Assembly: GCF_018882055.1 (NCBI RefSeq)
Contig: NZ_JACVPF010000001.1
Location: forward strand, 124,001 to 188,000
Reading direction: 5' to 3'
Source: Polynucleobacter sp. es-MAR-4
Lineage (GTDB): Bacteria; Pseudomonadota; Gammaproteobacteria; Burkholderiales; Burkholderiaceae
Length of the DNA: 64,000 bases
This document shows positions 9,169-19,852 of this stretch, piece after piece; the stretch's first letter is position 1, and each line of letters opens with the position of its first letter. Made by a program: the position numbers and the translations under genes. The notes under the pieces are model-generated. The model was not told the DNA's origin, did not search any database, and saw nothing but the letters and a program-made list of their open reading frames with translations.

Positions 9169-9975
9169 ATGGTGAAGAATACTTTATTGCAAGTTTGGCC
9201 GATACCGGCTTTTGACGACAATTACATCTGGTGCATACATGATGGCCAATCTGCCTTGATCGTAGATCCGGGTGATGCTGCTCCGGTATTGCATTATCTT
9301 GAGCAAAAAAACCTGACTCTGACTGGTATTTTAATTACCCACCATCATGCTGACCATACTGGCGGCATCCTTGCTCTATTGCAGTCCTTGGGCACGGTGC
9401 CTGTTTATGGTCCCGGCAATATCGATATTCCAGGCCGAACTAATGCCATGATGGAAGGTGACAAGATTGAAGTGACAGCACCGCGCATTAGCTTTGAGGT
9501 GTACGAAGTGCCGGGTCATACCCTGACCCATATCGCTTACTTTGCAAATATGCAGGCCAATGTAGTTGAGCCCATGCTGTTCTGTGGGGACACCTTATTT
9601 GCCTCGGGCTGCGGTCGTTTATTTGAGGGCACTCCAACGCAGATGAGTGAGTCACTCGCCAAGTTCATAGCCTTGCCAAAAAATACCCTGGTGTATTGCA
9701 CTCATGAATACACCTTATCCAATATTCGTTTCGCATTAGCAGTTGAGCCAAACAATGCGAACCTCATCACTTGGGCGGAAACCGCTAAAGCTCTGCGTGA
9801 TCAACATCTGCCAACCCTGCCCACGACTATCGGCCAGGAGTTGCAAGTAAACCCGTTCATGCGTTGCGACCAGCAGGCCGTCATCGACGCTACCCTTGAA
9901 GTATCGGGTGAGAAGACTTTGCCCACTCCAGCTCATGTCTTGGCAGTCATTAGGGCTTGGAAGGATCGGTTCTGA
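9169..9975 (+). CDS. gloB: Hydroxyacylglutathione hydrolase (glyoxalase II)
   Basis: 268 residues. The metallo-beta-lactamase metal site THHHADHTGG is at about residues 57-66, with further ligands in VPGHTLTH, FCGDTLFASGCGR and CTHEYT, all typical of glyoxalase II. It hydrolyses S-D-lactoylglutathione to D-lactate and glutathione in methylglyoxal detoxification. The start at 9169 agrees with the family N terminus (VWPIPAFDDNYIW). Its stop overlaps the mltD start (TGATG). Confidence 0.95.
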   Translation: MVKNTLLQVWPIPAFDDNYIWCIHDGQSALIVDPGDAAPVLHYLEQKNLTLTGILITHHHADHTGGILALLQSLGTVPVYGPGNIDIPGRTNAMMEGDKIEVTAPRISFEVYEVPGHTLTHIAYFANMQANVVEPMLFCGDTLFASGCGRLFEGTPTQMSESLAKFIALPKNTLVYCTHEYTLSNIRFALAVEPNNANLITWAETAKALRDQHLPTLPTTIGQELQVNPFMRCDQQAVIDATLEVSGEKTLPTPAHVLAVIRAWKDRF

Positions 9976-11384
9976 TGTTCTGGCGCTATGCGGCGATCGT
10001 GCTGATTGCTGCACTCTCAGGTTGCGCTAGCACTGGAGATTGGTCCTCAGACACGCCGACGCGGCAAGATCCCCGCGCCTCCAAAGCAAAACGAGTCAAT
10101 CTTAAAAATCAATCTGTGAGTGAGCTATATGCGCCATCCAGCAATCTTTGGATTCGTATTCGGGATGGCTTTGAGATGGAGCCTATGAATACACCATTAG
10201 AGATCGAGCAGGTACGTTGGCTCAGCGCGCGCCCAGACTACGTGCATCGCTCTATGGCGCGCTCATCACGCTACCTTTTCTATATTGTGCAAGAGGTCAA
10301 TGCGCGCAATATGCCTACTGAAATTGCGCTCCTCCCATTTGTGGAAAGCGCCTTTGTAACGAATGCAAAATCCAGTGCTAAGGCCATGGGCTTGTGGCAA
10401 TTTATGCCGGCAACTGGCAAAGATTTTCGCTTAACTCAAAACGTCTTTCGAGATGAGCGAAGAGATGTATTGCAATCAACTGACGCTGCCCTAGACTACT
10501 TACAACGTTTGCATAAGCAGTTCGGTAGCTGGGAGCTTGCATTAGCCGCTTATAACTGGGGCGCGGGCAATGTGGCTAAAGCACAGAGACGCAATTTACT
10601 TGCAGGACTCCCGACCGATTATCTGAGTCTCAAGATGCCTAACGAGACTCGCAACTATGTGCCTAAGTTGATGGCCTATCGACAAATTGTTTTGGACCCC
10701 AAAGCCTATGGCATTGTGTTACCTGAACTAGAAAACCATCCTTACTTTGTGGCAGTGGATGTTGGGTCTGATATTGATGTAGCCCTGGTAATTCAATTAA
10801 GTGAAATACCGCCAGATGAGTTCCATAGCCTGAACCCATCGTTTAATAAGCCAGTCATTCTGAGTAATGCCAATCAGCAGATTTTGCTGCCATTCGGTCA
10901 CGCAGAAATATTCCAAGCCAATCTCAAGAAGTACAACAAACCCCTTTCTTCTTGGACCGCAGTTCAGGTGACTAAAACAGAAACTGTGGATAAGGCTGCA
11001 AAAACTCTGGGTGTGGATGTGGATGCTCTTAGGGAAGTGAATGCCATACCCAAGGGAATGCGAATTCGGGCTGGATCTACTGTGTTGATTCCAAAAACAA
11101 GTCAACGCTCAGGGGATATTTCTCTAGCGATGGCAGAAAATGGCAGCCTCAGCCTGGATAAACCAGCTCCGCCGGCGCCTAAAAAATGTGCAAAAGGGGC
11201 TAAATGCCCTGTGGCGAAATCGACAAAAGGGGCGGGTAAGGGTAATTCTTCTGCAAATAATGCTGCATCTCAGCATAAATCCGCATCGACAGGGCTTGCA
11301 AAATCTGCGAAAAATGGATCTGCGAATGCATCTAGCTCAACTGCTAAGGTTTCCAATAGCAAAGGGGCTAGCAAGATTCAGTAA
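9975..11384 (+). CDS. mltD: Membrane-bound lytic murein transglycosylase D
   Basis: The ATG at 9975 overlaps the gloB stop and begins a lipoprotein signal peptide with lipobox LSGC (Cys17). An upstream in-frame TTG at 9957 would spoil it. The lytic transglycosylase domain carries the catalytic Glu in LLPFVESAF and the MGLWQFMPATG and ALAAYNWGAGNV motifs. One recognisable LysM-like repeat follows (from about TETVDKAAKTLGVD to GSTVLIPK). The C-terminal 90 or so residues are Ser/Ala/Lys-rich low complexity. It cleaves peptidoglycan to 1,6-anhydromuropeptides at the outer membrane. Confidence 0.92.
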   Translation: MFWRYAAIVLIAALSGCASTGDWSSDTPTRQDPRASKAKRVNLKNQSVSELYAPSSNLWIRIRDGFEMEPMNTPLEIEQVRWLSARPDYVHRSMARSSRYLFYIVQEVNARNMPTEIALLPFVESAFVTNAKSSAKAMGLWQFMPATGKDFRLTQNVFRDERRDVLQSTDAALDYLQRLHKQFGSWELALAAYNWGAGNVAKAQRRNLLAGLPTDYLSLKMPNETRNYVPKLMAYRQIVLDPKAYGIVLPELENHPYFVAVDVGSDIDVALVIQLSEIPPDEFHSLNPSFNKPVILSNANQQILLPFGHAEIFQANLKKYNKPLSSWTAVQVTKTETVDKAAKTLGVDVDALREVNAIPKGMRIRAGSTVLIPKTSQRSGDISLAMAENGSLSLDKPAPPAPKKCAKGAKCPVAKSTKGAGKGNSSANNAASQHKSASTGLAKSAKNGSANASSSTAKVSNSKGASKIQ

Positions 11385-11419
11385 GTCCAGACACTTTAAT
11401 TTACTTATTTAGGTTGACC

Positions 11420-13303
11420 ATGTCCTACAAATCAGAACACGAACGCTCCATTAAAGACCCAGATGGATTCTGGGGAGAGCAGGCAAAACTCATTCACTGG
11501 GAAAAGCCATTCAATAAAGTTCTGGATTACGCAAACCCCCCGTTTGCGAAATGGTTTGAAGGCGGCTTAACCAATCTTTGCTACAACGCAGTCGATCGAC
11601 ATCTCAAAGATCGCCCCGATCAACTTGCCCTCGTTGCCGTTTCAACAGAAACCAATGTAGAAAAAGCCTATACGTTTAAAGAGCTCTACGAAGAAGTCAA
11701 TCGTATGGCGGCCATTTACAAAGCGAATGGCGTTAAAAAGGGCGACCGTGTATTGATCTACATGCCGATGATTGCAGAAGCTTGTTTTGCCATGCTGGCA
11801 TGCGCACGAATTGGTGCTATTCATTCTGTGGTGTTTGGCGGCTTTGCATCTCACAGTCTGGCGTCACGTATTGATGATGCAAAACCAAAAATGATTGTGA
11901 CCTCCGAGGCAGGTGCGCGCGGTGGTAAAGCTGTTCCTTATAAGCCCTTGCTCGATGAGGCTATTACCCTTGCTAGCTATAAACCTGAGAAGGTGTTGAT
12001 CGTCAATCGCGGCCTGACTGAGTTCACGACCGTTGCTGGCCGTGACTTAGATTACGCTGCAGAACGTCAAAGACATCTGAATGATCTTGTTCCAATTGAA
12101 TGGGTTGATGCAACTCATCCTTCCTATATTTTGTATACCTCTGGTACGACTGGTAAACCTAAAGGAGTTCAGCGAGATACCGGTGGATACGCAGTAGCCT
12201 TGATGTCGACTATGAACCACATCTTCTGCGGTAAGCCTGGTGAAACTATGTTCACCACCTCAGATATTGGTTGGGTTGTTGGCCACAGCTACATCATTTA
12301 CGGCCCATTGCTGAATGGCATGGCAACCATCATGTATGAAGGTACGCCGTTACGTCCTGATGCAGGCATCTGGTGGCAGTTGGTAGAAAAGTACAAAGTA
12401 TCAGTGATGTTCTCAGCACCAACAGCGGTTCGTGTTCTCAAGAAACAAGATCCGGCATTCTTAACTAAATACGATCTTTCAAGTCTACGTGCTTTGTTCT
12501 TGGCGGGTGAGCCCTTGGATGAGCCAACAGCAAGTTGGATTCATGATGCAATTAAGAAGCCAATTGTGGATAACTACTGGCAGACAGAAACTGGCTGGCC
12601 AATGTTGGCAATTCAGCGTGGCGTAGAGGTAATGCCGCATAAGTTTGGTTCGCCTGGCGTCCCTTCATTTGGTTACAACATGAAGCTCTTGGACGATGCG
12701 ACTTCTGAAGAGTTGGGTCCCGACAAGAAGGGTGTTATTGCTATTGAAGGTCCATTGCCCCCAGGTTGTATGCAAACCGTTTGGGGTGATGACAAGCGAT
12801 TTATTAGTACCTATTGGGAAACCATTCCAGGCAAGACGATTTATTCCACCTTTGACTGGGGCATCAAAGACGAAGACGGTTACTTCTTCATCTTGGGCCG
12901 TACTGATGACGTCATCAACGTTGCCGGCCACCGTTTAGGCACTCGTGAGATCGAGGAAAGCATTTCAAGCCATCCGAATATTTCTGAAGTAGCTGTAGTA
13001 GGTATCGAGGACAAACTTAAGGGGCAGGCTGCTATTGCCTTTGTGATTCCAAAGGATTCTTCTAATACCGCTACTTTAGAGGCGGAATGCATGAAGACCG
13101 TGGATTCGACATTGGGTGCAATCGCTCGTCCTGGTCGTGTTTACGTAGTGACAGCCTTGCCTAAGACTCGTTCTGGCAAGATCGTCCGCCGTGCGCTCCA
13201 GGCAGTGGCTGAGGGGCGGGATCCAGGTGATATCAGCACCATGGAAGATCAAACCGTTTTAGCCCAAATTAAGACCATCATCGAGGAAAGCGCAAGGTCT
13301 TAA
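11420..13303 (+). CDS. prpE: Propionate--CoA ligase (acetyl-CoA synthetase family)
   Basis: 627 residues from ATG 11420. An in-frame TTG at 11414 is less likely. The AMP-forming acyl-CoA synthetase P-loop YTSGTTGKPKGVQ, the core motif NYWQTETGWP and the C-terminal catalytic lysine in TRSGKIVRR are present. The NYWQTE form and the total length fit PrpE better than Acs, so propionate activation is the likely reaction, but acetate use cannot be excluded. It lies 35 nt after mltD and is followed by a strong hairpin. Confidence 0.88.
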   Translation: MSYKSEHERSIKDPDGFWGEQAKLIHWEKPFNKVLDYANPPFAKWFEGGLTNLCYNAVDRHLKDRPDQLALVAVSTETNVEKAYTFKELYEEVNRMAAIYKANGVKKGDRVLIYMPMIAEACFAMLACARIGAIHSVVFGGFASHSLASRIDDAKPKMIVTSEAGARGGKAVPYKPLLDEAITLASYKPEKVLIVNRGLTEFTTVAGRDLDYAAERQRHLNDLVPIEWVDATHPSYILYTSGTTGKPKGVQRDTGGYAVALMSTMNHIFCGKPGETMFTTSDIGWVVGHSYIIYGPLLNGMATIMYEGTPLRPDAGIWWQLVEKYKVSVMFSAPTAVRVLKKQDPAFLTKYDLSSLRALFLAGEPLDEPTASWIHDAIKKPIVDNYWQTETGWPMLAIQRGVEVMPHKFGSPGVPSFGYNMKLLDDATSEELGPDKKGVIAIEGPLPPGCMQTVWGDDKRFISTYWETIPGKTIYSTFDWGIKDEDGYFFILGRTDDVINVAGHRLGTREIEESISSHPNISEVAVVGIEDKLKGQAAIAFVIPKDSSNTATLEAECMKTVDSTLGAIARPGRVYVVTALPKTRSGKIVRRALQAVAEGRDPGDISTMEDQTVLAQIKTIIEESARS

Positions 13304-13324
13304 ACCAAGCCCAAAACTGGCCAA

Positions 13325-13360
13325 AATAAGCCCCTTAGTCTCAGGACTTTGGGGCTTATT
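13325..13360 (+). terminator. Hairpin downstream of prpE
   Basis: Perfect 10-bp inverted repeat AATAAGCCCC / GGGGCTTATT with a 16-nt loop, beginning 22 nt after the prpE stop. There is no long U-tract behind it, so it may be a moderate terminator or an mRNA 3'-end stabiliser. Between it and carA (13361-13548) I see no other convincing element; a weak TATACG-like -10 lies near 13397. Confidence 0.6.
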
Positions 13361-13548
13361 GCCTTCTAAGCCTAATTGGCTGGGAATTCAAGGGTTTATA
13401 CGTAAAACTGGTATCATTACTAGGTTCAAAACTTAATAAATTACCCTAGCGCTTAAAGACACTCACCTCCCGCACAAACAGTCCTGGGTTGGTCTTTTTG
13501 GGGTGTTGAGCGTCGGATGGAGCAGGGACTGGAGATGGTTTGTCACCC

Positions 13549-14742
13549 TTGCTTCCTTCTTTTCCTCCCGCCGTGTTGGCTTTAGCCGACGGCACCATAT
13601 TTCCCGGTCTCAGTATTGGCGCCCCTGGCGAAACTACCGGCGAAGTTGTTTTCAATACCGCACTTACTGGTTATCAAGAGATCATCACTGATCCTAGTTA
13701 CTCACGCCAAATTGTGACCCTGACTTACCCCCACATCGGCAACGTTGGTGTGAATGGTCAAGATGCGGAGTCGGATCAAATTCATGCAGCTGGTTTGGTT
13801 GTAAAAGACCTCTCCAAACGTGTCTCGAATTTCCGCTCCGAAGAAAGTCTCGATAGCTACCTCACCAAAGCAGGGGTAGTTGGTATCTCTGGTATCGATA
13901 CGCGTAAGCTCACCCGCATTCTGCGTGACAAAGGCGCTCAGTCTGGCGCAATCGTTGCTGGCAAGATGGGTGATGACGTAGAGACTCTTGGTAAAAAAGC
14001 CTTGGAATTGGCAAAAGCCTTCCCAGGCATGGCCGGTTTAGATCTGGCTAAAGTAGTTACAACTAAAACTCCTTATCAATGGCGTGAAGCCGAGTGGGAT
14101 CTGCATGGTCCTGACGGTAAACCTGCATACAGAACTTTAGATGCTAGCAAGCCAATCAAAAAAGTGGTTGCTTATGACTTTGGCGTGAAACGCAATATCT
14201 TGCGTATGCTCACCGAGCGTGGCTGTGAATTAACGATTGTTCCGGCGCAAACCAGCGCTGCTGAAGTTTTGGCAATGAACCCAGATGGCGTATTCTTTTC
14301 AAATGGCCCTGGAGATCCCGGTCCTTGTGATTACGCAATTGCTGCTGCAAAAGAAATTATTGAAAAGGGTATCCCAACATTCGGTATTTGTTTGGGTCAT
14401 CAGATCATGGGCTTGGCCGCCGGTGCTAAAACTTTGAAGATGAAGTTTGGTCACCACGGTGCAAACCATCCTGTAAAAGATTTGGATACTGGGCGCGTAG
14501 CCATTACCTCTCAGAACCATGGTTTTGCGGTGGACGCTAATACCTTGCCTGACAACATTCGCGTGACGCATGTTTCTTTATTTGATGGATCGCTACAAGG
14601 TTTGGCTTGGAAAGATAAACCTGCTTTGTGTTTCCAAGGTCACCCTGAGGCCTCACCTGGTCCTCATGACATTGCCTATTTATTTGATCGTTTTGTGGAG
14701 CTAATGAATGCTGCCGCTGTTAGTAATAAGGGAGGCAAATAA
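13549..14742 (+). CDS. carA: Carbamoyl-phosphate synthase small (glutaminase) subunit
   Basis: 397 residues from TTG 13549, giving the [16 protein letters not shown] terminus I recall for Burkholderiales CarA. TTG 13540 is an in-frame alternative 9 nt upstream; no ATG is available and an upstream in-frame stop lies at 13507. The class I glutamine amidotransferase triad is visible as [10 protein letters not shown] (Cys) and HPEASPGP (His and Glu). It supplies ammonia to CarB for arginine and pyrimidine synthesis. Its TAA overlaps the carB ATG (TAATG), coupling the two subunits. Confidence 0.94.
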   Translation: MLPSFPPAVLALADGTIFPGLSIGAPGETTGEVVFNTALTGYQEIITDPSYSRQIVTLTYPHIGNVGVNGQDAESDQIHAAGLVVKDLSKRVSNFRSEESLDSYLTKAGVVGISGIDTRKLTRILRDKGAQSGAIVAGKMGDDVETLGKKALELAKAFPGMAGLDLAKVVTTKTPYQWREAEWDLHGPDGKPAYRTLDASKPIKKVVAYDFGVKRNILRMLTERGCELTIVPAQTSAAEVLAMNPDGVFFSNGPGDPGPCDYAIAAAKEIIEKGIPTFGICLGHQIMGLAAGAKTLKMKFGHHGANHPVKDLDTGRVAITSQNHGFAVDANTLPDNIRVTHVSLFDGSLQGLAWKDKPALCFQGHPEASPGPHDIAYLFDRFVELMNAAAVSNKGGK

Positions 14743-17700
14743 TGCCTAAGCGTAGCGACATTAAGAGCATCCTGATTATTGGTGCTGGTCCAATTGTGAT
14801 TGGACAGGCTTGTGAGTTTGACTATTCTGGTGCGCAAGCTTGTAAAGCTCTGCGTGACGAAGGTTACAAAGTCATTCTGGTGAACAGCAATCCTGCGACC
14901 ATCATGACTGACCCAGAGATGGCGGATGTGACTTACATCGAGCCAATTACTTGGGAAGTAGTAGAGCGAATTATTGCCACCGAGAAACCAGATGCAATTT
15001 TGCCAACGATGGGCGGTCAAACTGCTTTGAATTGCGCACTCGATTTACATCGCCATGGTGTTCTTGAGAAATACGGTTGCGAATTGATTGGCGCTTCACC
15101 AGAGGCGATCGATAAAGCAGAAGACCGTCAAAAGTTTAAAGATGCGATGACCAAGATTGGTCTGGGTTCTGCGAAGTCTGGCATTGCGCACTCAATGGAT
15201 GAGGCGCACGAAGTGCAGCAACGCATTCAGAAAGAAACAGGCAGTCTAGGTTTCCCAGTTGTGATTCGTCCTTCCTTCACCATGGGTGGATCTGGCGGCG
15301 GTATTGCTTACAACCGTGAAGAGTTTGAAGAGATTTGCAAACGTGGTCTAGATTTATCTCCAACGCGTGAGCTCTTGATTGAAGAGTCTCTCTTGGGTTG
15401 GAAAGAGTTTGAGATGGAAGTAGTGCGTGACCGTGCCGATAACTGCATCATCGTTTGCTCAATTGAAAACTTAGACCCAATGGGCGTGCACACCGGTGAC
15501 TCGATTACTGTTGCACCTGCCCAAACATTGACGGATAGAGAATATCAATTGATGCGTAATGCATCGATCGCAGTGTTGCGTGAGATTGGTGTCGATACTG
15601 GCGGATCAAACGTCCAGTTCTCCATTAACCCAGTCGATGGTCGCATGATTGTGATTGAGATGAACCCACGTGTTTCACGTTCATCTGCATTGGCTTCTAA
15701 AGCAACCGGATTCCCAATTGCGAAGATTGCGGCGAAGTTGGCCGTTGGCTATACCTTAGATGAGCTGAAGAACGACATCACCGGAGGTGCTACCCCGGCA
15801 TCCTTTGAGCCATCAATCGATTATGTGGTTACAAAGATTCCTCGCTTTGCATTTGAGAAGTTCCCGCAAGCGGATTCTCGCCTAACAACGCAGATGAAGT
15901 CGGTTGGCGAAGTGATGGCAATTGGTCGCACTTTCCAAGAGTCATTCCAAAAAGCACTGCGTGGCCTAGAGGTCGGCGTAGATGGTCTAGATGAAGTATC
16001 TACAGATCTAGATGACATCATTCAAGAAATCGGCGAGCCAGGCCCAGATCGTATTTGGTATTTGGCAGATGCTTTCCGTATGGGTATGGGTCTAGATGAG
16101 GTTTACAACGAGACCAAGGTAGATCCTTGGTTCTTGGAGCAGATCGAAGAGCTCATCACCATGGAAACTGAACTTAAGCAGCGCAAGATTGATAGCTTGT
16201 CAGCCCCTGAGTTGCGTTTTATCAAACAAAAAGGTTTCTCAGATCGTCGTTTAGCGAAATTGATGGGAGTAGATGCTTCCTCAGTTCGCGCCGCGCGCCA
16301 TCGTCTTAAAGTAGTGCCTGTGTACAAGCGGGTAGATACCTGTGCCGCTGAGTTCTCAACAAACACAGCGTATTTGTATTCAACTTATGAAGCAGAGCAC
16401 GGCGAGTGCGAGTCCCAGCCAACTACCAAAGACAAGATTATGGTTCTTGGTGGCGGCCCAAATCGTATTGGTCAGGGCATTGAGTTTGACTATTGCTGCG
16501 TCCATGCAGCTTTAGCAATGCGCGAAGATGGTTATGAAACCATCATGGTGAACTGCAACCCCGAAACCGTTTCTACTGACTACGACACGTCCGATCGCTT
16601 GTATTTTGAGCCTCTGACTTTGGAAGACGTTTTAGAGATCGTGGCTATTGAAAAGCCGAAGGGTGTGATCGTGCAGTACGGCGGTCAGACTCCATTGAAG
16701 CTGGCTTTGGATCTCGAGGCTAATGGCGTTCCTATTATTGGAACATCGCCTGACATGATTGATGCAGCAGAAGACCGTGAGCGCTTCCAGAAGTTATTGC
16801 ATGAGTTGAACTTGCGTCAGCCACCTAACCGAACAGCGCGTGCGGAAGATGAGGCTCTAAAGCTTGCCGAAGAGATTGGATATCCTTTAGTAGTGCGTCC
16901 TTCCTATGTGTTGGGTGGCCGTGCAATGGAAATCGTTCATGATGGCCGTGATCTCGAGCGCTATATGCGTGAAGCGGTGAAGGTTTCTCATGACTCACCA
17001 GTTTTACTAGATCGCTTCTTGAATGATGCGATTGAGTGTGACGTGGACTGTATTAGTGATGGTCAACGCGTATTCATCGGCGGTGTGATGGAGCACATTG
17101 AGCAGGCTGGCGTTCACTCTGGTGACTCTGCTTGCTCATTGCCACCATACTCTTTATCCGATGAGACGATCGCAGAAATTAAACGTCAAACTGCTGCAAT
17201 GGCCAAAGGCCTCAATGTAGTTGGTTTGATGAACGTGCAGTTTGCGATTCAGAACGTCGATGGTAAGGATGTCATTTATGTTCTCGAAGTAAACCCACGT
17301 GCTTCACGTACTGTGCCATTTGTATCGAAGGCAACAGGTTTGCAGTTGGCCAAGATTGCTGCACGCTGCATGGTGGGTCAGACTTTAGATCAGCAAGGTA
17401 TCAAAGCTGAAGTGAAGCCTGCTTACTACTCAGTGAAAGAAGCGGTATTCCCATTCAATAAGTTCCCAGGTATTGATCCAATCCTTGGACCAGAGATGCG
17501 TTCTACTGGTGAAGTGATGGGTGTCGGTAAAACTTTCGGCGAAGCCTTGTTTAAGTCTCAGTTGGGTGCTGGCATTAAGTTGCCGAAGAGTGGAACAGTG
17601 GTCTTAACTGTGAAAGATAGCGATAAGCCAAAGGCAATTGAAGTGGCCAAGCTCTTGCATCAACTCGGCTTCCCAATGGTGGCTACCAAGGGTACTGCGG

Positions 17701-18005
17701 CGGCAATTGAAGCAGCTGGCTTACCGGTACGCGTAGTGAATAAAGTAAAAGATGGTCGTCCGCACATTGTTGACTTGATCAAGAATGGTGAGATTTCTCT
17801 TGTATTTACCACTGTTGATGAGACACGCACTGCAATTGCTGATTCACGTTCCATTCGCACCAGCGCTCAAGCCAATAACGTCACGTACTACACTACGATT
17901 AGTGCAGCACGTGCGGTGATGGATGGTTTGATGACTTCACAAAACGGCAACAAAGAGTCTCTTGAGGTGTATTCACTTCAGAATCTTCATAAGACTCTCA
18001 ATTAA
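14742..18005 (+). CDS. carB: Carbamoyl-phosphate synthase large subunit
   Basis: 1087 residues, the usual two-fold duplicated enzyme. Two ATP-grasp synthetase halves are visible: [16 protein letters not shown] at the start of the first and [15 protein letters not shown] at the start of the second. Matching [18 protein letters not shown] and [18 protein letters not shown] metal/ATP sites follow in each. The C-terminal MGS-like allosteric domain starts near residue 940. It makes carbamoyl phosphate from bicarbonate, ammonia and two ATP with CarA. Confidence 0.98.
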   Translation: MPKRSDIKSILIIGAGPIVIGQACEFDYSGAQACKALRDEGYKVILVNSNPATIMTDPEMADVTYIEPITWEVVERIIATEKPDAILPTMGGQTALNCALDLHRHGVLEKYGCELIGASPEAIDKAEDRQKFKDAMTKIGLGSAKSGIAHSMDEAHEVQQRIQKETGSLGFPVVIRPSFTMGGSGGGIAYNREEFEEICKRGLDLSPTRELLIEESLLGWKEFEMEVVRDRADNCIIVCSIENLDPMGVHTGDSITVAPAQTLTDREYQLMRNASIAVLREIGVDTGGSNVQFSINPVDGRMIVIEMNPRVSRSSALASKATGFPIAKIAAKLAVGYTLDELKNDITGGATPASFEPSIDYVVTKIPRFAFEKFPQADSRLTTQMKSVGEVMAIGRTFQESFQKALRGLEVGVDGLDEVSTDLDDIIQEIGEPGPDRIWYLADAFRMGMGLDEVYNETKVDPWFLEQIEELITMETELKQRKIDSLSAPELRFIKQKGFSDRRLAKLMGVDASSVRAARHRLKVVPVYKRVDTCAAEFSTNTAYLYSTYEAEHGECESQPTTKDKIMVLGGGPNRIGQGIEFDYCCVHAALAMREDGYETIMVNCNPETVSTDYDTSDRLYFEPLTLEDVLEIVAIEKPKGVIVQYGGQTPLKLALDLEANGVPIIGTSPDMIDAAEDRERFQKLLHELNLRQPPNRTARAEDEALKLAEEIGYPLVVRPSYVLGGRAMEIVHDGRDLERYMREAVKVSHDSPVLLDRFLNDAIECDVDCISDGQRVFIGGVMEHIEQAGVHSGDSACSLPPYSLSDETIAEIKRQTAAMAKGLNVVGLMNVQFAIQNVDGKDVIYVLEVNPRASRTVPFVSKATGLQLAKIAARCMVGQTLDQQGIKAEVKPAYYSVKEAVFPFNKFPGIDPILGPEMRSTGEVMGVGKTFGEALFKSQLGAGIKLPKSGTVVLTVKDSDKPKAIEVAKLLHQLGFPMVATKGTAAAIEAAGLPVRVVNKVKDGRPHIVDLIKNGEISLVFTTVDETRTAIADSRSIRTSAQANNVTYYTTISAARAVMDGLMTSQNGNKESLEVYSLQNLHKTLN

Positions 18006-18024
18006 ATTAAGTTAGGTAAGAAGC

Positions 18025-18501
18025 ATGAACACAATCCCCATTACTAAGCGTGGCGCAGAGCTGCTCAAAGAAGAGCTACATCGCTTAAAGCATGTGGAGC
18101 GTCCATCGGTGATCAACGCTATCTCTGAAGCGCGTGCGCAGGGTGATCTCTCTGAGAACGCGGAATACGATGCCGCCAAAGAGAAGCAAGGTTTTATTGA
18201 AGGGCGCATTCAGGAGCTTGAAGGCAAGTTATCTGCAGCACAAATCATTGATCCAGCTACTTTGGATGTTAATGGCCGCGTAGTATTTGGTGCGACCGTG
18301 GATCTTGAAGACTTGGAAGATGGCACTAAGTTCACGTATCAGATCGTTGGTGACGATGAGGCTGATATTGCTGTCAATAAGATCTCTATCAGCTCACCGA
18401 TTGCTCGTGCTTTGATTAGCAAGGAAGAGGGCGACGTTGTTGCGGTTCAAGCTCCTGGTGGTAATCGCGAAGTAGAAATTCTCGCGGTTCGTTACATCTA
18501 A
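18025..18501 (+). CDS. greA: Transcription elongation factor GreA
   Basis: 158 residues, the family length. The N-terminal coiled-coil hairpin that enters the RNA polymerase secondary channel carries the acidic tip in [16 protein letters not shown], and the C-terminal FKBP-like domain ends in [11 protein letters not shown]. It stimulates cleavage of backtracked transcripts. It lies 19 nt after carB, a pairing common in Betaproteobacteria. Confidence 0.96.
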   Translation: MNTIPITKRGAELLKEELHRLKHVERPSVINAISEARAQGDLSENAEYDAAKEKQGFIEGRIQELEGKLSAAQIIDPATLDVNGRVVFGATVDLEDLEDGTKFTYQIVGDDEADIAVNKISISSPIARALISKEEGDVVAVQAPGGNREVEILAVRYI

Positions 18502-18518
18502 TACAAACCATAATCAAT

Positions 18519-19004
18519 ATGCAGACTTTGGAAGCTTCTCATCACTTGGGGGCTCAAAGACTCTTTATTGTGATTGCGGGTTTATGGGTCGGTAGTCTGC
18601 TTACTGTGGGCTACTTGGTTGCTCCAGCTATTTTCAGCACGATGACCGATCGTCAAGCAGCCGGTATGGTTGCTGGCAGCATCTTCAAGCTAGAGGCTTA
18701 CCTGAGTTTGATCGTGTGTATTGGCTTGATGGTTCTAGCCAATCTTTTGGTTAACCGTGGTCTCAATCAATTTAGACTGATTCGTTGGGTTTTATTAGGG
18801 ATGCTGTTGTGTTCTATCGCAGCGGCATTTGTTTTTATTCCCTGGATGAATGCCCTCCGAGATAACGCTTTAGCCCAAGGCATGCCAGTCATGCTCTCTC
18901 CCTCAGCCACTTTGTTTGGAAGACTGCATGGTGTCTCCAGCGTCTTATTTATGCTGCAGAGTCTTCTGGGAATCTTCTTGGTTTGGCGCCTCACGAAGAG
19001 GTGA
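18519..19004 (+). CDS. DUF4149-type inner-membrane protein
   Basis: 161 residues with four hydrophobic segments, the first at about residues 15-35 with the motif GLWVGSLLTVGYLVAPAIF. This pattern, and the position directly after greA, match the DUF4149 membrane proteins of Burkholderiales. The function is unknown. It is 17 nt after greA, so probably co-transcribed. Confidence 0.75.
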   Translation: MQTLEASHHLGAQRLFIVIAGLWVGSLLTVGYLVAPAIFSTMTDRQAAGMVAGSIFKLEAYLSLIVCIGLMVLANLLVNRGLNQFRLIRWVLLGMLLCSIAAAFVFIPWMNALRDNALAQGMPVMLSPSATLFGRLHGVSSVLFMLQSLLGIFLVWRLTKR

Positions 19005-19034
19005 GATAAGTAGCAATACCAGAGGTAAGTAATA

Positions 19035-19059
19035 AAAAACGCCGACTAGCGGCGTTTTT
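19035..19059. terminator. Bidirectional Rho-independent terminator
   Basis: AAAAACGCCG-ACTAG-CGGCGTTTTT: a perfect 10-bp stem with 5-nt loop whose A-tract and T-tract serve both strands. It sits between the convergent DUF4149 and YhbY-like genes and would end both transcripts. Confidence 0.9.
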
Positions 19060-19087
19060 CTGGGAAGCATCTTCAGTACTCTGTGTG

Positions 19088-19714
19088 TTATGAGCCCAAT
19101 GATTTCTTCTTCGTGCTACTCATGCGCACTTTGCGTTTCTTAATAGGTGCAGGCGCTGCAACTGCCTTACGGTAGCCAGGTGATGACCAACCAATTTTGG
19201 ACTCGGCAGCATCAGCTCTTAGAACACGTTTTTTCGGAGCAGCGCTTTTTGCAGCGGCAACTCTTTCAAAAGGCGACTTGCTAGCAGCTGAGCGTCGGTC
19301 TGATCTCTCGGAGGTGCTGGTACGAACACCGGCTTTTGCAACAACCCGATTCGGTTGACGCTTAGTGCGAGGCGCTTGCAATGATTTCTTAGTTTGCTTG
19401 CTGGATCTTCCCAGATTGGAAAGGGCCGCATCAACAATATCAATCGGCTTCCAAAGTACGAGCAATTTTCCGATGTGCTGAACAGGCGCTGCGCCAAGTT
19501 TGTCGCAAAGCTCTTCATAGATGGCAATGCGCGCATCACGGTCATCGCCAAAGACGCGAACTTTAATCAAGCCGTGATGAGAAATGGCCAACTTAGCCTC
19601 TTTCACGACCGCAGGGGTCAGGCCATCGCCACCAATCATGACGACCGGACTCAGTCCATGAGCGTCAGCTTTAAGAGATTTACGTTGTGCTGGGGTAATA
19701 GTAAGTGCAGTCAT
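19088..19714 (-). CDS. CRS1-YhbY domain RNA-binding protein with basic C-terminal extension
   Basis: 208 residues. The first 95 or so form the YhbY fold: LTPAQRKSLKADAH-like start, VMIGGDGLTPAVVKE, HHGLIKVRVFG and the final IGKLLVLWKP. YhbY is associated with pre-50S ribosomes in E. coli. The remaining 110 residues are a Lys/Arg/Ser/Ala-rich tail that the E. coli protein lacks and that looks disordered. It is divergent from rlmE, as in E. coli, with 138 nt between the starts. Confidence 0.85.
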   Translation of the reverse strand: MTALTITPAQRKSLKADAHGLSPVVMIGGDGLTPAVVKEAKLAISHHGLIKVRVFGDDRDARIAIYEELCDKLGAAPVQHIGKLLVLWKPIDIVDAALSNLGRSSKQTKKSLQAPRTKRQPNRVVAKAGVRTSTSERSDRRSAASKSPFERVAAAKSAAPKKRVLRADAAESKIGWSSPGYRKAVAAPAPIKKRKVRMSSTKKKSLGS

Positions 19715-19852
19715 GGGCTCGATGATAGAGCATTAGGGCTTGTAAAACAGGCCATTCGACCCCATATAAGCTGATATCAAGAAGTTTTACGTCGATTCCT
19801 TTTGCCTTGTGGGGCATAAACAAGGAAAATGGACGCCGAAAGTGGGTAAGTT

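Noticed and set aside
13507..13548. ATG at 13535 as the carA start
   Set aside because: It is in another frame; the carA frame has only TTG/GTG candidates after the stop at 13507.
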